Below are positions 28,104 through 38,579 of a DNA stretch of 64,000 bases, piece after piece. The number at the start of each line of letters is the position of its first letter. Position 1 is the stretch's first letter. Source of the stretch: Pedosphaera sp. GTDB taxonomy: Bacteria; Verrucomicrobiota; Verrucomicrobiia; Limisphaerales; AAA164-E04. The stretch spans positions 1 to 64,000 of the forward strand of contig NZFL01000001.1 of assembly GCA_002690655.1 (NCBI GenBank), written 5' to 3'. Position numbers and translations under genes: made by a program. A model generated the notes under the pieces. The model was given only the letters and a program-made list of their open reading frames with translations, ran no database searches and was not told the origin of the DNA.

Positions 28104-31100
28104 ATGAAAGATATGAATTGCCGTATGAAAAGCACGCCCACCAAGTCAACCAAGAGAGCTTATCTCATGATTTTTCATCCTGGATGGTTCTTGTTGATGT
28201 TGAACATGCTAAGCGCACCTTTGCTGCGGGGGGAGCAAATGGTCATCAGTGAGGTCATGTATCACCCTCGGGGAGACAAACCGGAATACATTGAATTTTA
28301 CAACCAAACGCCCACTCCTCTCGATATGGCAGATTGGGAATTGCGCGGGGGCATCCATTTTGATTTCCCCTCCTTTGATCCCGATCTCGCTGAAGACGGA
28401 TTTGCTAAAGCTTGGGAAAGGTTCGTGGTCAGCAATGTTTCGCCAGGCGAATTGCGCGCGCACTACGGCATCCCTCAATCGGTCCGGGTTTTCGGCCCGT
28501 GGTCAGGAGATCTTTCAGATGCTGAAGACACCATCATACTCAAGGATAAAAACGAAGTCGTATTGGTTCGCTTGGATTATGAGGATGATGGGCGCTGGCC
28601 ATTAGCAGCCGATGGACTGGGCCATGCCCTCGTTTTGAGTAGTGGAGATCAATCGGTCAATGACTGGCGCGCCTGGAAGGCAAGTGAACGTCCGGACGGC
28701 ACACCCGGGACGGAGCCCATCCAGGGAGCTGAAACACCTGTCGATTCTCCAGAGCTGGATTTAACTCAGGGAATTGTCCTTGTCGACTTTGGAGATAAAT
28801 GGCGTTTTCATGATGCTAATGAGAACTTGGGAACTTCCTGGCGAAGAGTGGGTTTCGATGACACCTCCTGGAAGGAAGGCTCGGGTTTATTTGGCTTTGA
28901 AAATTCTGCGCTGCCTGATCCCGGCATTCAAACCCCGCTCAATGACGAAGATCAATTGACTTATTACTTCCGAAAATCGTTCCAATTCCAAGGAGACCCG
29001 AGAGGTGCCTCGCTGAATTTGGATATGATTTTGGATGATGGAGCAGTGGTATATCTCAACGGCACAGAGGTCGGACGCATCCGCATGCCAAACGGGACCA
29101 TTACTTTTACCACAACCTCTGCTGGGGGAGCGGTTACGAACGCAACGCTGGAAGAAGATTTGCTTCAACCTGCAGGCAATCTCTTGAGATCTGGCACCAA
29201 TGAGTTGGCGGTTGAATTACATCAGACCAACACCACTTCCTCTGATGCCGTGTTCGGAGCTCGCCTGCGATTAACCACTTCCTCGAGGTCCTCCGTCGTC
29301 ATCAATGAAGTACTGCCCATGCCTGGGGATACAGGGTTCATCGAAATCTATAATCCCCTTCCTGTTGCCGTCTCTCTGAAAGGTTATTTCATCAGTGATG
29401 ACCCAGGCCGACTGGATAAGGCAATGATTACCGAGGATTTGACGGTGGCTCCCAGAGGATTTCAGTCCATATCGTATAGCGACATTCCTCTTAGCGCCAA
29501 GACGGGAACGATTGTCTACCTGACCGAACCTGATGGCAATTCTCCAGTCTCAGCCCTCAGTGCAAATATCTCTCGCGATGGCAGATCCATCGGTCGCAAG
29601 CCAGATGGTGGAACAGAGTGGTTCTCATTCACCTCACCCACACCAAACGGTCCAAATGGCAGTGATGGCGCCAGACCTGCCATTCATATCAATGAGGTAC
29701 ATTATGCGGAGGAAGGAGCAATCGAGTGGGTAGAATTATGGAATGGAGGGAATAGTGAAATCAGAGCTCGTTCACTCCGGTTGGCCGAGGGTGATCGGTG
29801 GAATGATTCAATCGAGATTGCCGATGCCATTCCAAGTAAAGGATACCTCAAAGTGGAAGCGCCTTTTAAGGTCGGCAGGGGCAAACATATTTTGTCCGTG
29901 ATTAATTCCAGAGATGAAGTCCTGAATTCTCATCGATTCGATAGCCCCGGACTGGGGTTGACCTGGCAGGTCTTTCCAAAAGGCAGCAACGAATGGTATG
30001 CCACCGCGGATTCAACCCCTTCTGCGCTCAATACACCTTTCATTCATGATCAGATTGTGATCAATGAAATCATGTTCGACCCGCCATCCAATCAGGTGCG
30101 CGCGGAATACATTGAAATTCTGAATCGAAGCAAACAAACCGTCGATCTTTCCGGATGGAGATTCACGGAAGGCGTCAATTTTGTTTTTCCTTTGGATACT
30201 CAATTGAAAGCGGGCGACTTTCTAGTCATCGCAGCAGACCTCGATTGGCTGACAGATGTTCATGGTAAGATCTCGGCACTCGGCAATTATTCAGGTCGCC
30301 TCAGCAATAATGGCGAACTCCTTCGTTTGGAGGATCAGTGGGGTAATCTCGCTGACGAAGTAGATTATCGTGTAGGAGGCGAATGGCCGGAAATTTCAAA
30401 TGGTGGTGGCAGCAGCCTTGAGCTAACGCACCCGAACACTGACAACATCTTTGGTTCAGCATGGCAGGCGAGTGATGAATCCTCCAAATCTAAATGGCAA
30501 ACCTATCGATATCAGGGGCGATACGCTCAGAGAGATTCCAGTGGAAGCACAAGCGATTACAAAGAAATCTACTTCCATCTTGTCAACGATGGTCATGTGA
30601 TGCTCAAGGACGTGAACTTTCGCAGGACTAGAGACGGGATCAATCTCATCAAAACCGGGAATGTCATGTCCACCAATAATCGAAGCGCAACAGGATGGCT
30701 GGCTCAAGGCAATCATTGGCAAACGCGCATCGATGGTAACGGAAACTTGAATGTCATTTCAGATGGGCGCGGCGACAATCGAGCTAACCGAGTAGAAATC
30801 GATATCACTGATATCCGTCGCAATGACGACTGTGAAATTCAATTTCAGGCGAGGTGGAAAGCAGGTTCTTCGAGACTGATTTTTTCTACTTGGGATCATA
30901 GTATCGCAAACAGTTTCTTGATACCCATTCCTGAAGACCTGGGCACGCCAGGCGCACGCAACTCAAGAGCAAGGTCTAACGCACCCGCCCAGATTGCAAG
31001 ACTCAATCATTCGCCTGCAGTTCCCACGACGCGCGATGATGTCGCGATCAGTGCAGACGTGGTATCCACTGAACCGCTCGACTATGTCCGCGTATATCAC

Positions 31101-34100
31101 CGCAGGGATAATTCCAACAACAATGGAAGTTGGAGTTTTGAGGAGATGCATGATGACGGTGCCGCCGGTGGCGATCTGGCAGACGCAGACGGACGTTTCA
31201 CCGGACTGGTGACAACCCACAAACAAAATCGGGCAATCGTCCAGTTTTATGTCGAAGCCAGGACCCAGTCTGGAAATATCATCAGACTCCCACGCAATGC
31301 TCCCGAGTTGCCTGGGCTGTACATCGTGGATACAAGGTCACCCAACACTGATCTAAGAACCATGCGGTTTGTTGTTTCGGCTTTTGACATGGGAGCTATT
31401 TCAAGCGGTGAATCTCGAAAATACAATTACAAGTTCCCAAGGCTGGCAAACCATTATTTTAACTCCACGTTTATTTCCAACGAAGAGGATATCTACTACA
31501 ACGCCAGCATCAGACATACCGGCAGCCCATGGACACGCGGCAACAATCTGGATCGAGCCAAGTTCAAGGTCACTCAAGACCGCCCATTCAGGGGAAGGGT
31601 CAAACATCGTTGGGACAATGACGCATCCAATAGCGGAAGGCGACACCACAACCGTATCACGCGTTACATGCTTTATTTACTCGGTCACCCGGTCAATGAG
31701 AATGAGTTCGTTCAGGTAATGATCAATGCCGGCAGCCCTCAATTGCGGGAAGATACGGAACCCGTGGGCAATGAGTTTTTGGATCGTAATTTTGAATCTG
31801 GAGCTGATGGGGAACTCTACCGTATCGACGACGAATGGTGGTTTCGGGATAGTTGGGACAGAAAGAATCGCGATGCGTCGTGGAATTATAAGAATACCGA
31901 CAATCCAGGCAATTATCGAACGGAATGGATGAAACGGACGCTGGAAACAGAAGATGATTTCACCGCTCTCATTAATTTATTTCAGACAGCCTCAGGATCA
32001 TACAGTCAGGCTCAAATCGAACGACTTGCAGACCCCGATGCAATTATGAAAATGTTCGTCGTACGTGGTTATATTGACGATTGGGATTCCATTTCATTGC
32101 GCCGAGGAAAAAATGGATACATGTATCGCAGAGCTACGGACGGAAAATTTCAGTTTATTCACTGGGACAGCGATCTGACTTTTGGCAACTCGGGTGCAAA
32201 TTTTTACCAAGGCTTACCTGGCGTGAACACCTACATTCGAAAAGATTACAATTTACGGAAGTTCAACTATTACATGACCGAGCTCCTTGAAAAATATACC
32301 AAGGACTCGCCTCGAATGCTGGCCTGGCTGGATCTGGAAGAAGATGCCAGCCGAAGTTATTCCATCAATGAGCGCACCTACACTAATTGGTTCAATGCCC
32401 GTGAGGGAAGAGGGTTCAACTTGATGAGACGTTACAATAATGCTTCCTTCAAAATAAGCACTGGAAACGGAGAAAACATCACAACCGCAAGTGAATCACT
32501 GGAAATCAAAGGCCAATCGGCTCCCGGTGTCTACAGAGTTGTCGTAGAAGGACAACCTCAAGCCTCTTTCAAAATGGATGGGATGATGAATTGGACGGTA
32601 TCCGCTCTCAACTTGAAAAAGGGGGAAAATCAACTCAAGTTACACGGATTGGATCAATGGGGTGAGGTTCGAGAAACTGCCGAATTCACCGTTAATAAAA
32701 CAAACAACGCAAAACCGACCATCGCAATTGAGGCGCGCCCTGCATCTTGGAATGTGAATACAGATCAAACTTTGCGTCTGGATGTGGGGGCAAGTTTTGA
32801 TCCTGAGGGAGACACACTTGATTTCAGCTGGGGATCCCCTGCCGATGGAATCGAACTTATTCCAGATCCATCAAATCAGGCCTCTGCCCGATTTGCGGGG
32901 CCAGGGTGGTATGATATTGAGGTTACGACGGAGGACAGTCATGGAAATATGGCAACGTCCACTCGTCAGGCATCTGTTTTTGGCAGGCATGGATTCAGTG
33001 ATTTCAGCGGATTACGGCTCGATCCATGGTGGACGATTGAGCAAGGTAAAATGGCAGACAATCAACCCGAGGGAGTATGGTTTTCATTAGAGGATAAACC
33101 TGGCCATTTAACGATCAGTATGAATGGCCATGAAGCTCATCCATGGAAACAGAATCAACCAAATTTTCCCTTTATTTCGAGAAGCATTCCGAAAAAAACG
33201 GATTGGTCACTCCATGCAAAAATTGCACTCGACTCCAATCTCGACCAGAACTTCTGGACAGGCTTGATGGCTATTGTCCAGGAGAATGGCCAGGATGTTT
33301 ATTACGGCATCGGATTGGAGGGTGGAGACCGGCTAAAAGTTGCCAGAAAAACCAAAAACGGTTCCATTTTGACCATCGGACGTATCAATCTCGATATTCC
33401 TGAAGCAACCATGCGCATTCGCAGGTCAGAAAATACACTTCGTTTCGAAACAGGAAAATCGGGTGAATGGCAAACCATCACAACCAAGAATTTACCGACC
33501 AATGCAAGCGCATCCAAAGGAGGGGTTTTCATGAGTGCAGAACAAGCAGTAAGCGCAGATGCAAATGTGGATTTTGCAATGCTCGTGGATCCCGCCCTGA
33601 CGAGTGACCTTGTGTTGGCAGTTCGCCCAACAGAAATAATGTATCACCCGGCAGACGCGTCAGGTGTCGAATTTATCGAGCTGACAAACGTCGGCGAAAA
33701 CACCCTCGATCTGGCTGGCGGGGAATTCATCCAAGGTATTCGCTATCAGTTTGCACCTACCTCTTTGCAGCCACAAGAGCGCATTGTCATTGCAGGAGAT
33801 AGAAATGCGTTTCTGGCATTTTACGGGGAAGCTGATATTCGTCTCGCAGAAGGTTCTTTTGATGGACGATTGGCAGATGAAGGAGAACGAGTGACTTTCG
33901 TCGACGCGGATGGAAATGTTGTCTTTTCCGTAAATTACAACGATTCGGGTGATTGGCCCAAACGTGCGGACGGTTTTGGGAGTTCCCTTCAAGTCGTGAA
34001 ACTTCGGGGTGACTTCAATAATCCCGACCATTGGACTGCAAGTCAGGAAGTGAATGGAACACCTGGTGTTGAGGGGCAAACCTCACCACAGGCCATCGTC

Positions 34101-35480
34101 ATTAATGAGGTATTGACTCACACAGATCCCCCTTTTGAAGATGCGATTGAGCTTTATAATACCAGTGATGCTCCTGTGAATATTGGTCGGTGGTTCCTGA
34201 GTGATAATTCGAATAATTATGAGAAATATCAAATACCCGTAAATACGGTGATTGCTTCCAAAGGGTTTTATGTCGCCTATCAGCGAGACTTTTTTGCCTC
34301 CAACCCACGCGTCCCGTTTGCTTTGAACTCAGCTTTTGGTGATGAAGTTCACCTGACCCAAAGTGATGCAGAGGGCAATGCGATGGCTTTTGTGGATACC
34401 ATCGCATTCCCGGCTGCAGAAAATGGGCGATCCATGGGGCGATTTCCGGATGGATCCGAGTCCATTCGCACTTTGGAATATCAGACATTTGGGACCCAAT
34501 TGAGTAATTCAGATGCCCCGGAAAACCTGGATTTATTTGTTCTGGGCGCAGGAGCGCCAAACGCAGAACCATTTGTAGGCTCGGTCGCCGTGAGTCGCAT
34601 CATGTATCATCCCACCTTTGGCAACGACGAATATTTTGAGCTGCGGAACTTGAAAAACCGTGAAGTAGCTTTGTTTGATCCAAACATCCCGCAAAACACC
34701 TGGCGTATCCGTGGTGGTGTTGATCTGGATTTACCCACAGGCATCATTATTCCTCCTCTGGGTCGATTGATTGTGACTGAGCTGGAACCTGATGTATACC
34801 GCTCAAAATACGAGATCTCCAATGCGGTGACCATCATGGGACCTTATGAGGGGAAACTTGATAATAATGGTGAAACCATTCGCTTGCTCAGGCCTGATTC
34901 GCCCGTGATGGCTCCGGATCCAGATGCGGGTTTTGTGCCTTATTTGTATGTCGATGAAGTGAAATACAACAACGAACTCCCATGGCCTCGCGCGGCAGAC
35001 GGATTGGGAGCCGGGCTCCAGCGAATCGATCTAAGAATAGATGGAAGTGATGCGGGTAATTGGACCTCGTTTCTACCCGGTGTTGGCACGAAGGACGATC
35101 TTGATGAAGACGGTATGTCCGACGTCTGGGAAAAATTATTTGGATTCGACCCCTCTGATGCATCCGATGCATTTCTCGATACGGATGGAGATGGTTCATT
35201 AAATATCGAGGAATTCCTGGCACAAACAGATCCAACAAATGCAGAAAGCACCCTCAGGCTGGACAGCTTGAGTTTAAGTGACGATGGAAATCAAGCCATT
35301 GTTAGATTTCAAGCGCAATCTGGCGTGACTTATGCGATTGAAACCACGGCTTTCATTCAAAGCAATGCTTGGAAGGAAATTGCTCGCACGACCCCTACCA
35401 GCGCGCCCGATCTGTTAGAAATATCATTGGATATCATAGAGCCTTTACATCAGTTCTACCGTTTGAAAGTCATCGAATAA
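28104..35480 (+). CDS. Giant secreted lamin-tail-domain / CotH-kinase-like protein
   Basis: The product has about 2,458 residues with an N-terminal signal region (FHPGWFLLMLNMLSAPLL). Seven lamin-tail-like units are recognisable by a (V/I)-x-(I/V)-(N/S)-E-(V/I)-x-x-x-P start and an E(Y/F)(I/V)E(L/F/I)xN core. They begin near 28240, 29300, 29685, 30055, 33610, 34095 and 34590. A carbohydrate-binding jelly-roll-like region lies near 28770-29280. A CotH-like domain spans about 31360-32300 and includes DDWDSISLRRGKNGYMY and FQFIHWDSDLTFG. A PKD-like domain (32700-32990) and a LamG/DUF1349-like region (33000-33600) follow, and a calcium-loop TSP3-like segment (DLDEDGMSD, DTDGDGS) sits near 35100-35220. 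GTG 28086, ATG 28104 and ATG 28125 are all possible starts. It is probably exported; whether it phosphorylates anything is unknown. Confidence 0.88.
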   Translation: MKDMNCRMKSTPTKSTKRAYLMIFHPGWFLLMLNMLSAPLLRGEQMVISEVMYHPRGDKPEYIEFYNQTPTPLDMADWELRGGIHFDFPSFDPDLAEDGFAKAWERFVVSNVSPGELRAHYGIPQSVRVFGPWSGDLSDAEDTIILKDKNEVVLVRLDYEDDGRWPLAADGLGHALVLSSGDQSVNDWRAWKASERPDGTPGTEPIQGAETPVDSPELDLTQGIVLVDFGDKWRFHDANENLGTSWRRVGFDDTSWKEGSGLFGFENSALPDPGIQTPLNDEDQLTYYFRKSFQFQGDPRGASLNLDMILDDGAVVYLNGTEVGRIRMPNGTITFTTTSAGGAVTNATLEEDLLQPAGNLLRSGTNELAVELHQTNTTSSDAVFGARLRLTTSSRSSVVINEVLPMPGDTGFIEIYNPLPVAVSLKGYFISDDPGRLDKAMITEDLTVAPRGFQSISYSDIPLSAKTGTIVYLTEPDGNSPVSALSANISRDGRSIGRKPDGGTEWFSFTSPTPNGPNGSDGARPAIHINEVHYAEEGAIEWVELWNGGNSEIRARSLRLAEGDRWNDSIEIADAIPSKGYLKVEAPFKVGRGKHILSVINSRDEVLNSHRFDSPGLGLTWQVFPKGSNEWYATADSTPSALNTPFIHDQIVINEIMFDPPSNQVRAEYIEILNRSKQTVDLSGWRFTEGVNFVFPLDTQLKAGDFLVIAADLDWLTDVHGKISALGNYSGRLSNNGELLRLEDQWGNLADEVDYRVGGEWPEISNGGGSSLELTHPNTDNIFGSAWQASDESSKSKWQTYRYQGRYAQRDSSGSTSDYKEIYFHLVNDGHVMLKDVNFRRTRDGINLIKTGNVMSTNNRSATGWLAQGNHWQTRIDGNGNLNVISDGRGDNRANRVEIDITDIRRNDDCEIQFQARWKAGSSRLIFSTWDHSIANSFLIPIPEDLGTPGARNSRARSNAPAQIARLNHSPAVPTTRDDVAISADVVSTEPLDYVRVYHRRDNSNNNGSWSFEEMHDDGAAGGDLADADGRFTGLVTTHKQNRAIVQFYVEARTQSGNIIRLPRNAPELPGLYIVDTRSPNTDLRTMRFVVSAFDMGAISSGESRKYNYKFPRLANHYFNSTFISNEEDIYYNASIRHTGSPWTRGNNLDRAKFKVTQDRPFRGRVKHRWDNDASNSGRRHHNRITRYMLYLLGHPVNENEFVQVMINAGSPQLREDTEPVGNEFLDRNFESGADGELYRIDDEWWFRDSWDRKNRDASWNYKNTDNPGNYRTEWMKRTLETEDDFTALINLFQTASGSYSQAQIERLADPDAIMKMFVVRGYIDDWDSISLRRGKNGYMYRRATDGKFQFIHWDSDLTFGNSGANFYQGLPGVNTYIRKDYNLRKFNYYMTELLEKYTKDSPRMLAWLDLEEDASRSYSINERTYTNWFNAREGRGFNLMRRYNNASFKISTGNGENITTASESLEIKGQSAPGVYRVVVEGQPQASFKMDGMMNWTVSALNLKKGENQLKLHGLDQWGEVRETAEFTVNKTNNAKPTIAIEARPASWNVNTDQTLRLDVGASFDPEGDTLDFSWGSPADGIELIPDPSNQASARFAGPGWYDIEVTTEDSHGNMATSTRQASVFGRHGFSDFSGLRLDPWWTIEQGKMADNQPEGVWFSLEDKPGHLTISMNGHEAHPWKQNQPNFPFISRSIPKKTDWSLHAKIALDSNLDQNFWTGLMAIVQENGQDVYYGIGLEGGDRLKVARKTKNGSILTIGRINLDIPEATMRIRRSENTLRFETGKSGEWQTITTKNLPTNASASKGGVFMSAEQAVSADANVDFAMLVDPALTSDLVLAVRPTEIMYHPADASGVEFIELTNVGENTLDLAGGEFIQGIRYQFAPTSLQPQERIVIAGDRNAFLAFYGEADIRLAEGSFDGRLADEGERVTFVDADGNVVFSVNYNDSGDWPKRADGFGSSLQVVKLRGDFNNPDHWTASQEVNGTPGVEGQTSPQAIVINEVLTHTDPPFEDAIELYNTSDAPVNIGRWFLSDNSNNYEKYQIPVNTVIASKGFYVAYQRDFFASNPRVPFALNSAFGDEVHLTQSDAEGNAMAFVDTIAFPAAENGRSMGRFPDGSESIRTLEYQTFGTQLSNSDAPENLDLFVLGAGAPNAEPFVGSVAVSRIMYHPTFGNDEYFELRNLKNREVALFDPNIPQNTWRIRGGVDLDLPTGIIIPPLGRLIVTELEPDVYRSKYEISNAVTIMGPYEGKLDNNGETIRLLRPDSPVMAPDPDAGFVPYLYVDEVKYNNELPWPRAADGLGAGLQRIDLRIDGSDAGNWTSFLPGVGTKDDLDEDGMSDVWEKLFGFDPSDASDAFLDTDGDGSLNIEEFLAQTDPTNAESTLRLDSLSLSDDGNQAIVRFQAQSGVTYAIETTAFIQSNAWKEIARTTPTSAPDLLEISLDIIEPLHQFYRLKVIE

Positions 35481-35572
35481 GCATGCCGTCGGGCATTTGG
35501 TACGGATTGGCCATAGCATATCTTTGGCAGGTAAAACGCTATTGAATATTTTACCAGACCTGAGGGAAAGTA

Positions 35573-37123
35573 ATGAAAACTGTTATGAAAATCAGTCTCT
35601 TCGTTGGCTGTATACTGGCGGCAGTTTGCCCCCTGAACACCCAAGGAGCGCTCCCTAATATTGTCATCCTTTATGCCGACGACCTTGGATACGGCGATGT
35701 GCAGTGTTACAACAAAGAGCACAGTCGAATTCCAACACCTCACATTGATCGTTTGGCAGGTGGTGGCATGCGGTTTACCGACGCACATTCTTCTTCAGGC
35801 GTATGCACACCTTCAAGATATACCCTGCTCACAGGTCGTTATCACTGGAGAACCAAACTGCAATCAGGCATCGTCGGTTTGTGGGGAAATCCCCTGATTG
35901 CTGAAGATCGATTGACCATCGGAAATCTTGCACAAAAGAAAAGATACCATACCGCCTGTATCGGCAAATGGCATTTAGGATGGGATTGGCCTATTGCAAA
36001 TGACCAAGGCAAGACCATGCAACAATCATATCCCAAAAACGCCCAAGCAACATCCGAGCAACGTGAAGTATGGGCCTCTGTTTTTGGAACACCCATTGCT
36101 GGTGGACCCATTACTCGAGGATTTAATTTTTACTTTGGAACAGATGTTCCCAATTGGCCTCCCTACTGTTTCATTGAGAATGATCAAACAGTCGGGGTTC
36201 CATCCGAGTTTCTTGACGAAAAGCAACTCGCACGCAATCTCGCAAGCAAACAAGGCCCCGCACTCAGGGACTGGGATCTGGAAAACATCTTACCTGAACT
36301 CAAAAAACGTGCGGTGAATTACCTCACCGAACAAGCCAAGACACCGAATCCCTTCTTGCTCTACCTACCTTTTACCTCACCACACACACCTCTGTCAGTG
36401 AGTGCGGAATGGAAAGGAAAAAGCGGATTGGGTCCTTACGCCGATCTCGTGATGGAGACGGATGGTGTGGTTGGATCCATTCTCGATGCCCTCGATCAAC
36501 ATGGCTTGACTGAAAACACAATAGTCTTGTTCACGAGTGATAACGGGTGCGCCCACTACATCGATGTCCATCAACTTGAAGCAAAGGGTCATCATCCAAG
36601 CGGTCCACTGCGTGGATACAAATCTGACACCTGGGAAGGGGGACATCGTATCCCTTTCATCGTACGCTGGCCGGGAGTGATCGCACCTGATGGTGTAAGC
36701 AACGCATTGATTCATCAGGCAGATTTACTTGCAACAGTGGCTGAAATCATTGAAATCGATTTAAAGCCTCACGAGGGAGAGGATAGTTTCAGCTTGCTGT
36801 CATTATTAAAAGGTGACACGAAGGATTCACCCCGCAGCCATTCGGTAAGCTGTTCCATTAGAGGTGTCCCCAGCATTCGCCAGGGACACTGGAAACTCAT
36901 CCCGGATGCTGGCTCTGGTGGATGGAGCAAAGGCGAAGTCACAACTGATTTGCAACTCTATCGGCTGGATGAGGACATAGGTGAAACTGAAAATCTTGCA
37001 CCTGCATTCCCGGGAGAAATCGAGCAGATAAAAGAGATGTTCGAGACCCTGATCAACCGAGGGCGCAGTACTCCTGGACCTCGACAGAAGAATGATGTCG
37101 AGGTAAAGCGGTATCTGAATTGA
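35573..37123 (+). CDS. Secreted S1-family sulfatase
   Basis: The 516-residue protein has a signal peptide (ISLFVGCILAAVCPLNTQGA) and begins its fold with PNIVILYADDLGYGD, which supplies the metal-binding Asp pair. The formylglycine motif CTPSR is at residues 78-82, so Cys78 must be oxidised by a formylglycine-generating enzyme. Later elements include GKWHLG, SPHTPL and SDNGC, then the C-terminal TWEGGHRIPFIVRWPG. It hydrolyses sulfate esters, probably from polysaccharides; the subfamily is not assigned. It follows the LTD/CotH gene by 92 bp and could share its transcript. An FGE-like lipoprotein is encoded 4 kb downstream. Confidence 0.94.
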   Translation: MKTVMKISLFVGCILAAVCPLNTQGALPNIVILYADDLGYGDVQCYNKEHSRIPTPHIDRLAGGGMRFTDAHSSSGVCTPSRYTLLTGRYHWRTKLQSGIVGLWGNPLIAEDRLTIGNLAQKKRYHTACIGKWHLGWDWPIANDQGKTMQQSYPKNAQATSEQREVWASVFGTPIAGGPITRGFNFYFGTDVPNWPPYCFIENDQTVGVPSEFLDEKQLARNLASKQGPALRDWDLENILPELKKRAVNYLTEQAKTPNPFLLYLPFTSPHTPLSVSAEWKGKSGLGPYADLVMETDGVVGSILDALDQHGLTENTIVLFTSDNGCAHYIDVHQLEAKGHHPSGPLRGYKSDTWEGGHRIPFIVRWPGVIAPDGVSNALIHQADLLATVAEIIEIDLKPHEGEDSFSLLSLLKGDTKDSPRSHSVSCSIRGVPSIRQGHWKLIPDAGSGGWSKGEVTTDLQLYRLDEDIGETENLAPAFPGEIEQIKEMFETLINRGRSTPGPRQKNDVEVKRYLN

Positions 37124-37140
37124 GAAAAAACTCAATTTTG
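37118..37140. terminator. Weak hairpin at the end of the sulfatase gene
   Basis: A 7-bp stem AATTGAG/CTCAATT with an A6 loop overlaps the sulfatase stop codon and is followed by TTTG. It lies between convergent genes and is AT-rich, so it is only a possible terminator. Confidence 0.4.
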
Positions 37141-37192
37141 ACTTTTTTGGTTACACGGCCTGTCTGAGTGTGGATGATAGCTTTGCCCGGAT

Positions 37193-38305
37193 TTACTCCT
37201 TCCTTGGAAAAGGCCGCAATCCCAAAAGCATTTCGGATTTCTGGGTCAGCGGTTTATCAGCAAAGCTTGTATCAGTATACTCAGCAAGGTGGCTCACTAT
37301 ATCGGAATAAACTGTCTGCCGGTCCTGACTCGTATCGATTTCAGCACACTTATTTTTGCTCCTGAAGTAATCAACAGCAGGCAACGTTTCTGCTTTGAAA
37401 GTATCAAATCGCAGTTTGATACTCTCTAGATTATCGTCACTTCTTCCGGTGAAGTTGGCGCGGCCAAGAATGCGCTGCTCAAGAACATCATACGGACACT
37501 CCAGATAAAGCATTTTGGGAAGCATGGATTCTTGACCAAAGATCTCGAACCATCCTTCCAAATTTTTCATGGATCGGGGAAATCCGTCGAGAAGGAAGTT
37601 ATTCTTTCCTGTGGTTCGAGTCGCACACTCCATGGCATTCTTGAGCAAAGTCACGACGATATCGTTGGGTGCCAGTTTTCCAGCCTTGAGGCATTCCGCA
37701 ATCATGTCCGCTTTCGTCCCACGCCTCTCAAGCTCGGCACGGAGCAGTTCCCCGATCGAAAGGTGTATCCAACCAAGTTGAGTCTCAGCCAGCTCACACA
37801 TGGTCCCTTTGCCGCTGCCGGGTCCGCCTAGAACAAAGACAAGGTTGGGTTTTGGACACGGTTTTCTGGGATCAAAGTGATGAAGCACCACCTTTGGTGC
37901 GGGTGCCACACCCTTTTTATAGACATTCCACTCACGGTCAGTCGGCGGAAGGGGGTCTTCACAAGTAATTTCATAGGCGAGGTGACCATCCAGACGTGAA
38001 ATCCTCCAGGATTGGTAAGTGTTGGAATATGAGAGAGAAGGACTTCTGGCTGAGGCCCCATCAGCACGATCCCAAGCCATCTTGCCATTCCAGTAACCGA
38101 TGCTTGATAAGGTCCCGGATTCTGATTTGGTCGGAGCTGCCTTTGAGGGAACGAATAGCCCATCGACCTCCGGAAGACCAGATCCGGATACTTCAATGAA
38201 GAGTGTGTTGGTTTCTTGCTCGATTATTTCAACCATGCTTTCTTTGATAATACCTGCTTTAGAATAGGCATCCTGGGCGTGCCCGCTCAGCACGATGTCA
38301 TTCAT
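37193..38305 (-). CDS. Eukaryotic-type UMP-CMP kinase with protist-like N-terminal domain
   Basis: The 370-residue protein has two parts. Residues about 155-345 are a nucleoside monophosphate kinase: P-loop GGPGSGKGT (160-168), HLSIGELLRAE, LLDGFPRSMKNLEGW, and GRSDDNLESIKLRFDTF. These last two follow the eukaryotic UMP-CMP kinase pattern rather than bacterial Cmk or Adk. Residues about 32-140 form a separate domain: EVSGSGLPEVDGLF, IGYWNGKMAW, YQSWRISRLDGHLAYE, then PPTDREW and GVAPAPKV. From memory this resembles a repeat common in algal and protist proteins. The fusion and eukaryotic signature suggest horizontal gain. It is convergent with the sulfatase and co-directional with the AIM24 gene 274 bp upstream. 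Confidence 0.85.
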   Translation of the reverse strand: MNDIVLSGHAQDAYSKAGIIKESMVEIIEQETNTLFIEVSGSGLPEVDGLFVPSKAAPTKSESGTLSSIGYWNGKMAWDRADGASARSPSLSYSNTYQSWRISRLDGHLAYEITCEDPLPPTDREWNVYKKGVAPAPKVVLHHFDPRKPCPKPNLVFVLGGPGSGKGTMCELAETQLGWIHLSIGELLRAELERRGTKADMIAECLKAGKLAPNDIVVTLLKNAMECATRTTGKNNFLLDGFPRSMKNLEGWFEIFGQESMLPKMLYLECPYDVLEQRILGRANFTGRSDDNLESIKLRFDTFKAETLPAVDYFRSKNKCAEIDTSQDRQTVYSDIVSHLAEYTDTSFADKPLTQKSEMLLGLRPFPRKE

Positions 38306-38579
38306 ATGGAAGACCGTATTGATGACGTCATTATTTAAACATCGCGATGAGCCCAGAGCTTCGGCTCTTCACGGGGTTGAGTCAATATCTCATCAGCATC
38401 CATTCATGAAGTGGAATCGAGGAGGTGGGCAATCAAGCGGGAACTTTTAGCCTGATAACTGGCCGTTACCAAAACAGATCGGGGCCTTCGCATAAAATCA
38501 TCAAATTATAAATCAATTCGACAAGAGACAATCTCAATGAAATGTATTCGCCCTGATGCCTGTTGAAGATGACACTGGT

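Noticed and set aside
38355-38368. AGAGC-TTCG-GCTCT hairpin in the gap between the UMP-CMP kinase and AIM24 genes
   Set aside because: Only five pairs and no T-run on either strand; too weak to call a terminator.
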